Source of the DNA: Solirubrobacteraceae bacterium | Lineage (GTDB): Bacteria > Actinomycetota > Thermoleophilia > Solirubrobacterales > Solirubrobacteraceae | Assembly (NCBI GenBank): GCA_025934395.1 | Contig: JAICYC010000020.1 | Location: forward strand, 1 to 42,085 | Direction: 5' to 3' | DNA: 42,085 nucleotides | Shown: positions 23,902-31,707 of the stretch, piece by piece | How positions within the stretch are numbered: the stretch's first letter is position 1 | How the letters are laid out: the number at the start of each line of letters is the position of its first letter | Program-made: the position numbers and the translations under genes | The notes under the pieces: model-generated | Told to the model about the DNA's origin: nothing | Databases searched by the model: none | What the model saw: the letters and a program-made list of their open reading frames with translations, nothing else

Positions 23902-24905
23902 TGGCGCAAGCGCAGCCGCCGCTCCAGATGCGCGCGATCGTGTTCGACGGAGTCGGCAGCCCGTTGCGGGAGGCGCGCGTTCCCGTCCCGCGGCCGGGAC
24001 CGGGGGAGGTGCTCGTCCGCGTGGAGACCTGCGGCGTGTGCCGCACCGATCTGCACCTGCTCGACGGCGAGGTCCCGATCGCCTCGCCGCCGCGCATCCT
24101 CGGCCACCAGATCGTCGGCGTGGCGCTCGGCGGGGCACTGGAGGGCGAGCGCGTCGGCATCCCGTGGCTCGGGTGGACGTGCGGCGAGTGCGAGTACTGC
24201 CGCTCCGGGCGCGAGAACCTGTGTCCGCGCGCACGCTTCACCGGGCGCGACATCGACGGCGGGATGGCGGAGTACGCCGTCGCCGACGAGCGCTTCTGCT
24301 TCCCGATCCCCGCCGGCTATCCGGGCGTGCAGGCCGCGCCCCTGATGTGCGCGGGCGTGATCGGCCACCGCGCCCTGCGGATGTGCGGCGACGCCCATCG
24401 CATCGGCCTCTACGGATTCGGCGCCGCCGCGCACATCCTCGTGCAGGTCGCGCGCTGGCAGGGGCGGGAGGTGTACGCGTTCACCCGCCCCGGCGACACC
24501 GCCGCACAGGCGTTCGCGCTCGAGCTCGGCGCCGTGTGGGCGGGCAGCTCCACGCAGGCGCCGCCCGAGCTGCTGCACGCGGCGATCCTGCTTGCGCCCG
24601 ACGGTGGGACCGTGCCCGCAGCGCTCGCCGCGCTCGCCCCCGGCGGCGTGGCGGTGTGCGGCGGGATCCACATGAGCGAGATCCCCCCGCTCGCCTACGA
24701 GCTGCTGTGGGAGGAGCGCACGCTGCGCTCCGTGGCGAACCTCACCCGCGAGGACGCGCGCGAGCACCTGGACATCGCCCCCCGCGTTCCCGTGCAGACA
24801 CACGTCACCGAGTACCCGCTGGAGCGTGCCGGCCAGGCGCTCGAGGACCTGCGCGCGGGGCGCTTCACGGGCGCTGCGGTGCTCGTGGTCCAGACGGACC
24901 GCTAG
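23901..24905 (+). CDS. Zinc-dependent alcohol dehydrogenase (MDR family)
   Basis: A cytoplasmic NAD(P)-dependent alcohol dehydrogenase, 334 residues. The catalytic zinc ligands are seen as CGVCRTDLHLLDGE and ILGHQIVG with Glu nearby. The structural zinc has four Cys in CGECEYCRSGRENLCPRARF. The Rossmann domain begins IGLYGFGAAAHILVQVA; its GFGAAA departs slightly from GxGxxG. ATG 23901 is the first start; ATG 23928 (MRAIVFDGVGSP) is a strong alternative because most relatives begin there. Neither has a clear ribosome binding site. The stop shares CTAG (24902-24905) with the convergent histidine kinase gene. Confidence 0.88.
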   Translation: MAQAQPPLQMRAIVFDGVGSPLREARVPVPRPGPGEVLVRVETCGVCRTDLHLLDGEVPIASPPRILGHQIVGVALGGALEGERVGIPWLGWTCGECEYCRSGRENLCPRARFTGRDIDGGMAEYAVADERFCFPIPAGYPGVQAAPLMCAGVIGHRALRMCGDAHRIGLYGFGAAAHILVQVARWQGREVYAFTRPGDTAAQAFALELGAVWAGSSTQAPPELLHAAILLAPDGGTVPAALAALAPGGVAVCGGIHMSEIPPLAYELLWEERTLRSVANLTREDAREHLDIAPRVPVQTHVTEYPLERAGQALEDLRAGRFTGAAVLVVQTDR

Positions 24906-26464
24906 CCGGTCGGCACCCCCTCGCGGGGCGGGGCGGGCGGGCTGGAGGGAGGCGGCGAGGGCTCGGCGGCGACCGTCCGCCGCACACCCGGGGCGCTGCC
25001 GAGAAAGCCCGGCAGCGTCAGCTCGAAGCTCGCGCCGCCCTCGGGCGAGTCGTCCGCCGAGACCGAGCCGCCATGCGCGTCGGCGATCGCTCGCACGATC
25101 GCGAGGCCGAGCCCGGTTCCGCCGGAGCTGCGACTGCGCGCGGAATCGGTGCGATGGAAGCGACGGAAGACCGCCTCGCGCTGGTCGCGCGGGACACCGG
25201 GGCCATCGTCCTCCACCACGAACCTCACCGCCGCTCCGGTCGTGCTGACGCGCATCCGCACGAGGCCTCGCTCGGGTGCTGTCTGGTCGATCGCGTTGGC
25301 GATCAGGTTGCGCAGGGCCTGCGCGAGCCGGTCGGGGTCGGCGCTGAGCGTCCCCTGGGGAACCGGGTCCAGCACGAAGCGGCGCGGCGCGACGAGCGTC
25401 ATGCCGTCCCACAGGTCGGCGACGAACGGCACCAGGTCGATCGACCCCATGTGCAGGAACTCGGTCTCCTCGCTGCGCGCGAGCAGCAGCAGGTCGTCGA
25501 CGAGCCGGCTCACGCGCGCTATCTCCGAGCTGACGAGCCGCTCCACGCGGCGCACCTCCTCGGCGGACGGCTCCGGCTGCGCGGCCAGAACCTCCAGCTG
25601 GCCACGCACGATCGTCAGCGGCGTGCGCAGCTCGTGCGAGGCGTCCGCCACGAACGCGCGCTGACCCGCGAAGGCTTGCGTGAGCCGGTCGAGCATGTGG
25701 TTGAAGGCGTCCGCGAGCACCTTCACCTCGTCGCCCAGCCCACCCGGGTCGTGGATCCTGGGGTGCAGGTCACCCGCGTCGACGCGCGCAGCGACCGCGG
25801 CCATCCTTCGCAGCGGACGTGAGACGCGCGTTCCGATCAGATAGGAGGCCAGGAGCGCGCCCACCAGCGCGATCAGGCCGGCCACGATGAACGCACGCGC
25901 CACACTCGCCTGCGCCTGCGCCACCGAGGTGAGGGGCTCCCCCGCCCCGATCGTGACCGGCGACGCCACGCCCGCGATCCGCAGCGACCGGCGCAGCAGG
26001 CGCAGCTCCCCCACGTCGGTGGCGCGAAGCGTCGAGTAGCCCCTGGGAGAGGCGAGGAGATGGGCAGTGAGCGTGTCCTCGAGCGCCTGCTGCGCAGCCG
26101 TCTCGCCGTCGTCGGGCGTTTCGCGGTGGAACAGCTCCGGCCGGTTGGTGATCGTCTGCTCTTTCGGGACGATCACGAACAGCAACGTCGAGCTGAGGCG
26201 GAACGGCTGGCCACGAACGTATGCGTCGGCCGCGCGCGCGAGTCCCGCTGCGCTGTGGGCATGTGAGCTGCGCAGAGCCCCCGCGAGCTCGTTGGTGTCG
26301 CCGCGCAGCTCGGAGTCGATCTGCCGGCGCAGCTCGGTGGCGGTGCCGCTGTAGACCGCCGCGAACGCGATCGCCGTGCACACCACCGTGACGAGTGCGA
26401 CGGCAGCGGCGAGCCGCCAGCGCAGACCGGCGGGAACGAGGCGACGGCGCGCCGCCTTCGGCAT
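24902..26464 (-). CDS. Sensor histidine kinase (two-component system)
   Basis: A 520-residue membrane kinase. The first membrane helix is about residues 17-39 (LAAAVALVTVVCTAIAFAAVY). An extracytoplasmic domain of about 150 residues follows, then a second helix about 195-217 and a HAMP domain. The phosphoacceptor H-box is FVADASHELRTPLT, the N-box LRNLIANAIDQTAPE, G1 VEDDGPGVP, F FRRFHR and G2 GGTGLGLAIVRAIADAHGG. The C-terminal about 30 residues are Pro-rich. ATG 26464 is chosen because it lies 2 bp after the response regulator stop; an upstream in-frame ORF start lies inside that gene. The stimulus is unknown. The regulated target may be the divergent redox cluster at 27334. Confidence 0.93.
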   Translation of the reverse strand: MPKAARRRLVPAGLRWRLAAAVALVTVVCTAIAFAAVYSGTATELRRQIDSELRGDTNELAGALRSSHAHSAAGLARAADAYVRGQPFRLSSTLLFVIVPKEQTITNRPELFHRETPDDGETAAQQALEDTLTAHLLASPRGYSTLRATDVGELRLLRRSLRIAGVASPVTIGAGEPLTSVAQAQASVARAFIVAGLIALVGALLASYLIGTRVSRPLRRMAAVAARVDAGDLHPRIHDPGGLGDEVKVLADAFNHMLDRLTQAFAGQRAFVADASHELRTPLTIVRGQLEVLAAQPEPSAEEVRRVERLVSSEIARVSRLVDDLLLLARSEETEFLHMGSIDLVPFVADLWDGMTLVAPRRFVLDPVPQGTLSADPDRLAQALRNLIANAIDQTAPERGLVRMRVSTTGAAVRFVVEDDGPGVPRDQREAVFRRFHRTDSARSRSSGGTGLGLAIVRAIADAHGGSVSADDSPEGGASFELTLPGFLGSAPGVRRTVAAEPSPPPSSPPAPPREGVPTG

Positions 26465-26466
26465 CG

Positions 26467-27222
26467 TCAGCTCGCGGGGCCGAGGCGGTAGCCCACCGCG
26501 CGCACCGTGTGGATCGGCGCGGGGTCCTCCGCGGTGCCGAGCTTGCGACGCAGGTAGCCCACGTAGACGTCCACGACGTTGGTGGCGGGGTCGTGATCGT
26601 AGCCCCACACCGAGCTGAGGATCGCCTCCCGCGAGACCACCTCGCCGTGGCGGCGCATCAGGAAGCTCAGCAGCTCGAACTCGGTCGTCGACAGCAGCAC
26701 ATCCCGCTCGCCACGCCGCACGCTCCGCGTGAGCAGGTTGACCTCGATCCCCTCCGCGGACAGCGTGTTGTCGGACACGTCCGCGACCACGCGCAGGTGG
26801 GTGCGCACGCGTGCAACGAGCTCCGCCATGGAGAAGGGCTTCACGACGTAGTCGACCGCGCCGGTGTCGAGCCCCGCGACCCGATCCTCGACCTCGCCGC
26901 GCGCGGTGAGCACGATCACCGGCAGGCCGGGAAGCAGCTTGTGGACGGACGCGAGCACGTCCATGCCGTGGCGTCCGGGAAGCATCAGGTCGAGCACGAC
27001 CGCGTCGAAGCCGCCGCGCGAGGCGAGCCGCTCCCCCTCGATCCCATCCATCGCGACCTCTACCGAGAAGCCCGCCGCCTCGAGGCCCCTGCGCACGAAA
27101 TCGACGATCCCGGGCTCGTCCTCGATCACGAGCACACGCGCGGGCGTCGCCGCCTCGATCGTCGCGTCGGCCGCCGCCGGGAGGATCTCCCCGTCAGCCG
27201 ACTCCGGGACCGCGCGCGCCAT
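26467..27222 (-). CDS. OmpR/PhoB-family response regulator
   Basis: A 251-residue DNA-binding regulator, cotranscribed with the kinase that follows 2 bp downstream. The receiver domain (about 30-145) has the acidic pair in VLVIEDEPGIVDFV, the phosphoacceptor Asp in AVVLDLMLPG, Thr in VIVLTARGE and Lys in YVVKPFSMAELV. The winged-helix domain is clear: LSTTEFELLSFLMRRHGEVV, DPATNVVDVYVGYLRRKLG and IHTVRAVGYRLG. ATG 27222 follows a TATGCT box by 6 nt, predicting a leaderless mRNA. The N-terminal about 28 residues before the receiver are an Ala-rich extension. It diverges from the redox cluster, with possible direct-repeat binding sites at 27296-27322. Confidence 0.94.
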   Translation of the reverse strand: MARAVPESADGEILPAAADATIEAATPARVLVIEDEPGIVDFVRRGLEAAGFSVEVAMDGIEGERLASRGGFDAVVLDLMLPGRHGMDVLASVHKLLPGLPVIVLTARGEVEDRVAGLDTGAVDYVVKPFSMAELVARVRTHLRVVADVSDNTLSAEGIEVNLLTRSVRRGERDVLLSTTEFELLSFLMRRHGEVVSREAILSSVWGYDHDPATNVVDVYVGYLRRKLGTAEDPAPIHTVRAVGYRLGPAS

Positions 27223-27228
27223 CGGCCA

Positions 27229-27234
27229 AGCATA
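27229..27234 (-). promoter_or_regulatory. -10 box (TATGCT) of the two-component operon
   Basis: TATGCT on the minus strand ends 6 nt before ATG 27222 with no Shine-Dalgarno, the leaderless arrangement. Confidence 0.45.
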
Positions 27235-27295
27235 GGCGTCCGCGTCGGGACGCCAAATCCTGCGGCGGTGACTCCATGAGCTTTCTCATCGAGCG

Positions 27296-27322
27296 GTTAC
27301 CGGATTCTTAACGCCGTTCACC
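27296..27322 (+). promoter_or_regulatory. Possible response-regulator direct repeats upstream of the redox cluster
   Basis: GTTAC (27296), CTTAA (27307) and GTTCACC (27316-27322) form loosely repeated half-sites spaced 11 and 9 bp. PhoP/PhoB-type regulators in actinobacteria bind tandem sites with 11-bp spacing, some containing GTTCACC. They sit between the divergent regulator gene and the first redox gene (ATG 27334). The assignment is inference from position and loose pattern. Confidence 0.3.
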
Positions 27323-27333
27323 ACACTGACACG

Positions 27334-27999
27334 ATGCAGATGCTCCAGCGCGAGCACCCGTTCGCCTCCGGCCCGGGCGCGGCCCGCGTTCCCGCCGAAC
27401 CAGACGCCACGGCAGGCAACGAGCGCCTCACCGCGCTCGCCGGCGCCAGCCTGCTCGTCCCGCTCGCGGTGATCGGCGTGACGCTGCTGCGCCTTCACGG
27501 GCTCCTGTCCGTGCACCTGTTCGTGGGCATGCTCCTCGTGCCGCCGGTGCTGCTGAAGCTGGGCACCACGGTGTACCGGTTCGCGCGGTACTACACCGGG
27601 AACGTCGGCTACCGGCTGCGCGGAGCACCGCCGCTGGCGATGCGCGCGCTGGGGCCCGCGGTCGTCTTGACAACCGTGATCGTGTTCGCGAGCGGGATCG
27701 CGCTCCTCTACACCGGGCCGTCCGAGCGCAGCACGCTGGTCCCGATCCACAAGGTGAGCTTCATCGCATGGATCGTGTTCACGGCGGTACACGTGCTCGC
27801 CCATCTGCTCGACATGTTCGACGGCGTCTCGCGTGACTTCGCACGCCGGTCGGCGGCGGTGGTGCGCGTACCCGGGCGCGAGCTGCGCGCCCTCGCGGTC
27901 GGCTTCACGTTGGTCGTGGGGGTGGCGCTCGCGGTGCTGTTCATACCGGAGTTCAGCTCCTGGACCCAGTGGAACGCCCACCAGCACGGAGACCACTGA
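27334..27999 (+). CDS. Multi-pass membrane protein, cytochrome b561/DUF4405-like
   Basis: A 221-residue membrane protein with about five hydrophobic segments (about 36-54, 58-80, 105-126, 138-160, 183-201). Histidines lie at helix positions suited to heme b: H55 and H61 around LHGLLSVHLFVGMLL, and H139, H153 and H157 in PIHKVSFIAWIVFTAVHVLAH. This resembles cytochrome b561-type quinone or membrane electron carriers. Direct evidence of heme binding is lacking. It opens a tightly packed plus-strand run with ApbE, ferric-reductase-like, NuoF-like and ferredoxin genes. ATG 27334 has no clear ribosome binding site; a second in-frame ATG lies at 27340. The next gene starts 2 bp after the stop. Confidence 0.8.
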   Translation: MQMLQREHPFASGPGAARVPAEPDATAGNERLTALAGASLLVPLAVIGVTLLRLHGLLSVHLFVGMLLVPPVLLKLGTTVYRFARYYTGNVGYRLRGAPPLAMRALGPAVVLTTVIVFASGIALLYTGPSERSTLVPIHKVSFIAWIVFTAVHVLAHLLDMFDGVSRDFARRSAAVVRVPGRELRALAVGFTLVVGVALAVLFIPEFSSWTQWNAHQHGDH

Positions 28000-28001
28000 C
28001 G

Positions 28002-28451
28002 ATGCGCCTGCGTCATTCCGTTCACGCCCGGGACGCCGCCCTCACACAGCTGGGCCGCGCGAACCGGTGGCTCGTCGCGGGCAGCGTCGCCCTGACGGGC
28101 GTCTTCGCCGAGATCGCGGCGCAGGCGTTTCCGGGCCACGCGAAAGCGAAGCCCGGATCGCCCGCCCCGCGCGCGCACACGCCCGCCCACACCACGCCGC
28201 TGAAGCCACCGGCGCAGGCGCCCGAACCGCACGTGAGCGAAGCCGAACGCGAACAAGGCTCCCAGCCCGAAGTGCAAGAGCCGGCATCCCCCGAAACGGC
28301 GCCGCCGGAATCGTCGCAAGCGCCTGCCGAACAGCAGCCCCCGAGCGAACCCGAATCGCGCTCGCAAGCGCCCGCAGAAACGCACGAAGCGCCGCCGCAG
28401 GAAACGCCCCAGAGCGAAACCCCGCCCCCCGTGGTCTCGGGAGGGTCATGA
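28002..28451 (+). CDS. Single-pass protein with a Pro/Glu/Ala-rich tail
   Basis: A 149-residue protein. The N-terminal about 24 residues are basic, followed by a short hydrophobic helix (WLVAGSVALTGVFAEIAAQAF, about 23-43). A long Pro/Glu/Ser/Gln-rich low-complexity tail follows that would project to the outside. No fold or enzymatic motif is visible, and no DxxTGAT-type flavinylation site is present. Its stop overlaps the ApbE start as ATGA, so it is translationally coupled to the redox genes. Proteins of this form often occur beside membrane redox modules in actinobacteria, where a spacer or scaffold role is presumed. Confidence 0.75.
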   Translation: MRLRHSVHARDAALTQLGRANRWLVAGSVALTGVFAEIAAQAFPGHAKAKPGSPAPRAHTPAHTTPLKPPAQAPEPHVSEAEREQGSQPEVQEPASPETAPPESSQAPAEQQPPSEPESRSQAPAETHEAPPQETPQSETPPPVVSGGS

Positions 28452-29422
28452 CCGGCCCTCGCACGGAGATCCTGCGCGCGCCGCAGAGAATCGACCCTCT
28501 GAGCTGGCGAGCGCTTGGCACCAACGTCGTGCTGCGTCTCGAGGACGCCGGGCGAGCGCACCTCGCGCGCGCGGCAGCCGAGCGCGAGCTGGACGCGATC
28601 GACGGGGCGTGCAGCCGCTTCCGCGCAGACTCCGAGCTGGTGGCGCTCAACGCGCACGCCGGCCGCTGGACACGCGTGGGGCCGCTGCTGCTGGAGGCGG
28701 TGGAGCTCGCCCTGAGAGCCGCGTCGCTGACCGACGGCGCCGTGACGCCGACCGTCGGCAGCACGCTCGAGCTGATCGGCTACGACCGCGACTTCGACCA
28801 GCTCGATCCGCCCCGCCCCGGCGATCCGCAGGGCGGCGGCGTGGGCGCCACGGTGAGCGCACACCTCGTGCCCGCGTGGCAGGGCGTGCGCGTGCGCCGC
28901 GTCGCCCGCACGGTGAGGCTGCCGCCGAACGCGGCACTCGATCTCGGCGCGACGGCGAAAGCATGGGCGGCCGACCGCGCCGCCCTCGCGGCATCGGCGG
29001 CCGCCGGCTGCGGTGCGGTCGTCGCCGTCGGTGGCGATGTGGCGTGCGCGGGTGGCGCCCCTCGTGACGGGTGGCCGGTGCGCGTCGCTGATGACCACCG
29101 CGAGCACGCGGGCGGCGAGCTGATCACGATCCGCAGCGGCGGCGTCGCGACCTCGAGCGTGACGACACGCCGCTGGCGCAACGGCGAGGAGACCATGCAC
29201 CACATCGTCGACCCCCGCACGGCATCCCCGACCGTGGGCTGCTGGCGGACGGTGAGCGTCGCTGCGGCCGACTGCGCGGACGCGAACATCGCGAGCACCG
29301 CGGCGATCGTGCTCGGCGCGGAGGCCGCCCGCTGGCTCGAGGCGACCCGGCTGCCGGCCCGGCTCGTGGCGCACGACGGGACGATCACGCGACTCTCGGG
29401 CTGGCCCGACGATGACGCCTGA
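28448..29422 (+). CDS. apbE: ApbE-family FAD:protein FMN transferase
   Basis: ApbE attaches FMN from FAD to a Thr or Ser of target redox proteins. The 324-residue protein shows the family order: FRADSELVALNAHAG, TDGAVTPTVGSTLELIGYD, the conserved DLGATAKAWAADRA, TSSVTTRRWRNGEETMHHIVDPRTASPT, and the metal-binding ADANIASTAAIVLG. It has no signal peptide or lipobox, although many ApbE proteins are exported, so it may act in the cytoplasm. No FMN-bind domain protein or Dxx[ST]GA[ST] target motif is visible in its neighbours. ATG 28448 overlaps the upstream stop by 4 bp, and the next gene begins 11 bp before its end. Confidence 0.9.
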   Translation: MTGPRTEILRAPQRIDPLSWRALGTNVVLRLEDAGRAHLARAAAERELDAIDGACSRFRADSELVALNAHAGRWTRVGPLLLEAVELALRAASLTDGAVTPTVGSTLELIGYDRDFDQLDPPRPGDPQGGGVGATVSAHLVPAWQGVRVRRVARTVRLPPNAALDLGATAKAWAADRAALAASAAAGCGAVVAVGGDVACAGGAPRDGWPVRVADDHREHAGGELITIRSGGVATSSVTTRRWRNGEETMHHIVDPRTASPTVGCWRTVSVAAADCADANIASTAAIVLGAEAARWLEATRLPARLVAHDGTITRLSGWPDDDA

Positions 29423-30134
29423 GCTGCTGGCCGCGAGCAGCGGCTCGAGCGGGTACTGGTACCTGACGCGCTCGACGGGAACGGTCGCGCTGCTGCTGCT
29501 CACCGCCTCCGTGGTGCTCGGGGTCGTCGACGTCCGCCGCTGGAGCTCGCAGCGCTGGCCCCGGTTCGTGATCGACTCGCTGCACCGCAACACGGCGCTG
29601 CTGGCGATGGTGTTCCTCGTCCTGCACATCCTCACCTCGGTGCTCGACGGGTTCGCGCCGATCTCGCTCGCGGACGCGATCGTCCCGTTCGGTGGCTCCT
29701 ATCGACCGCTGTGGCTCGGCCTCGGCGCCGTGTCCTTCGACCTGCTGATCGCGATCGTGCTCACGAGCGTGATGCGCGCGCGCATCGGCGTGACCACGTG
29801 GCGCACCGTCCACTGGCTCGTCTACGCCTCTTGGCCGATCGCGCTGCTGCACGGCCTGGGCACGGGCAGCGACGTGACACGCACATGGCAGCTCGCGATC
29901 AGCGTCGTCTGCGCGGCGGGTGTGCTGCTCGCCCTGCTCGCGCGCGTGCTCGACCGCGCCGCGGCGAGCCCCGCGGCGCGCAATGCCGCGCTCGGCGGGG
30001 CGGGCGCGTTCTCGCTCTTCCTCGCGCTGTGGCTGCCCAGCGGCCCCCTCGGGAGCGACTGGGCGCGGCGCTCGGGCACCCCCACCTCGCTGCTCCCCCA
30101 CGCATCCGCGCACAACAAGGGAGCGAAGCGATGA
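29412..30134 (+). CDS. Ferric reductase-like transmembrane heme b protein
   Basis: A 240-residue inner-membrane protein with about six hydrophobic segments. Two helices each carry a pair of His spaced 13-14 residues apart: H58 and H72 (DSLHRNTALLAMVFLVLHIL), and H134 and H147 (WRTVHWLVYASWPIALLHGL). This is the bis-heme pattern of ferric reductase/NADPH oxidase/MsrQ membrane domains, which move electrons across the membrane. There is no fused FAD/NAD domain, so electrons must come from a separate partner, plausibly the NuoF-like protein and ferredoxin downstream. It overlaps ApbE by 11 bp and the NuoF-like gene by 4 bp (ATGA). Confidence 0.87.
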   Translation: MTPELLAASSGSSGYWYLTRSTGTVALLLLTASVVLGVVDVRRWSSQRWPRFVIDSLHRNTALLAMVFLVLHILTSVLDGFAPISLADAIVPFGGSYRPLWLGLGAVSFDLLIAIVLTSVMRARIGVTTWRTVHWLVYASWPIALLHGLGTGSDVTRTWQLAISVVCAAGVLLALLARVLDRAAASPAARNAALGGAGAFSLFLALWLPSGPLGSDWARRSGTPTSLLPHASAHNKGAKR

Positions 30135-31507
30135 GCGCCGCGGGCACCGCCACGCGCACGCAGCGCGCGCCGGTAGGCACGCCACCCGCGGGATCGCTTC
30201 CGCGGCTGCTCGCAGGCGTCTCGGAGGACGGCGGGCGCGTGAGCGTCACGCGGCACTTCTCGGTGCACGGCGGGCTCCCGCTCACGGGCGCGCGCCGGTC
30301 GTGGGGCCGCAGAGAGCACCCGCCCCTGATCGAGGAGACTCACCGCGCCGGCCTGCGCGGGCGCGGCGGCGCCGCGTTCCCGCTCGCGCGCAAGCTGCTC
30401 GCCGTCGCCGCGGCCCGCGGGCCGGCGGTGGTCGTGGCCAACGGCACCGAGGGCGAGCCCGCCAGCGAGAAGGACGCGATGCTGATGGAGCTCGCACCGC
30501 ACCTCGTGCTCGACGGCCTCGTCGCAGCCGCGGAAGCGCTCGGCGCGCGCGAGGCACTGATCGCGACCTGCGAGCTCGACGAGGACGCGACCGATTCGAT
30601 GGCCCTCGCGGTGGAGGAACGCGATGCCGCCGGCATTGCACCGCACCACGCGCCGTCGCTGCGCGTCGTGACCGCGCCGGGCCACTACGTGGCCGGCCAG
30701 GAGACCGCACTGGTGAGCTACCTGGATGGCGGACCCGCCCTGCCCACGTTCACGCCGCCGCTGCCTTTCGAACGCGGCGTGGGCCGCCGACCGACGCTCG
30801 TGAGCAATGTCGAGACGCTCGCCCACCTCGCGCTCGTGGCACGTCACGGTGCGGGCTGGTTCCGTGCGCTCGGGACGCCCGCGAGCACCGGATCGACGCT
30901 CGTCACGCTCGCCGGGCCGGTGGCGCGGCCGGGCGTGTACGAGATCGCCCTGGGCTCCTCGCTGGAGTCGCTCGCGCGCGCCGCGGGCGGCACCACGCGT
31001 GAGGTGCGCGGAGCGCTGATCGGAGGGTACGCGGGGGCGTTCGTGCCGGCGGAGAGCCTGCGCGGGCTTGCGCTGTCCGACGAGCATCTCGCCGCACACG
31101 GCGGCCGCATGGGCTCGGGAGTGGTGGCGCTCCTCTCCTCCGACTGCTGTCCCGTCGCCGAAACCGCGCGTGTGGCACGGTGGATGGCCGAACAGAGCTC
31201 GGGCCAGTGCGGTCCGTGCGTGAACGGGCTCGACGCCCTCGCAGGCGAGATCGAGGCGGTCGCACGAGGCCGGGCGACGGACGGACGGCTGGAGCAGCTC
31301 TCGGCGACGGTCGCCCGCCGTGGCGCGTGCGGCCACCCCGACGGGGTGGTGAGCCTCGTCGGGAGCGCGCTGGAGGCCTTCCCGAGCGCGTTCGCGCACC
31401 ACGCCCGCGGAGGCCCGTGCGACCGGTGCGCCTCCGTCCCGGAGCTGCCGCTCCCCGCAGGCCGGGTGGCGAGCCCGCGCAGCCGCACGCGGAGGGCGCG
31501 CCGATGA
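30131..31507 (+). CDS. NuoF-like NADH-binding flavoprotein with SLBB domain
   Basis: A 458-residue protein related to the 51-kDa NADH/FMN subunit of complex I. The FMN/NADH site is seen as LRGRGGAAFPLARKL (about 75-89) and NGTEGEPASEKD (104-115). An SLBB-type segment is GPVARPGVYEIALGSSLESLA. The C-terminal iron-sulfur region retains C360, C363 and C400, but the first cluster ligand of the usual SCGxCxPC motif is Ser (S357 in SSGQCGPC). A further C430/C433 pair lies near the C-terminus. It likely oxidises NAD(P)H or reduced ferredoxin and passes electrons to its neighbours. ATG 30131 overlaps the upstream stop, and its own stop overlaps the ferredoxin start as ATGA. Confidence 0.88.
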   Translation: MSAAGTATRTQRAPVGTPPAGSLPRLLAGVSEDGGRVSVTRHFSVHGGLPLTGARRSWGRREHPPLIEETHRAGLRGRGGAAFPLARKLLAVAAARGPAVVVANGTEGEPASEKDAMLMELAPHLVLDGLVAAAEALGAREALIATCELDEDATDSMALAVEERDAAGIAPHHAPSLRVVTAPGHYVAGQETALVSYLDGGPALPTFTPPLPFERGVGRRPTLVSNVETLAHLALVARHGAGWFRALGTPASTGSTLVTLAGPVARPGVYEIALGSSLESLARAAGGTTREVRGALIGGYAGAFVPAESLRGLALSDEHLAAHGGRMGSGVVALLSSDCCPVAETARVARWMAEQSSGQCGPCVNGLDALAGEIEAVARGRATDGRLEQLSATVARRGACGHPDGVVSLVGSALEAFPSAFAHHARGGPCDRCASVPELPLPAGRVASPRSRTRRARR

Positions 31508-31707
31508 GCCGCCGCGTACGGGTCAACCCGATCGCATGCGAGGCGCACGGGATGTGCGCCGAGCTCCTCCCCGAGCGGATCACCCTCGACGAGTGGGGAT
31601 ACCCGGTGGTCGACGAGAAGCCCGTGAGCGGCGAGGAGCTCGCCCATGCAAAACGCGCGGCCCAGGCCTGCCCGACGTTCGCGCTGCTGCTAGAACGCCC
31701 GCGCTAG
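31504..31707 (+). CDS. 3Fe-4S-type ferredoxin
   Basis: A 67-residue small electron carrier. The pattern CEAHGMC (C12, C18), PERITLDEWGYPVV and AAQACPTFALLLE (C56) is that of single-cluster actinobacterial ferredoxins, where the second Cys of CxxCxxC is replaced and a [3Fe-4S] cluster is bound by three Cys. Such ferredoxins often serve P450s, but here the gene ends a redox operon and overlaps the NuoF-like gene by 4 bp, so it most likely exchanges electrons with that protein. Its stop codon lies inside a 14-bp tandem repeat. Confidence 0.92.
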   Translation: MSRRVRVNPIACEAHGMCAELLPERITLDEWGYPVVDEKPVSGEELAHAKRAAQACPTFALLLERPR

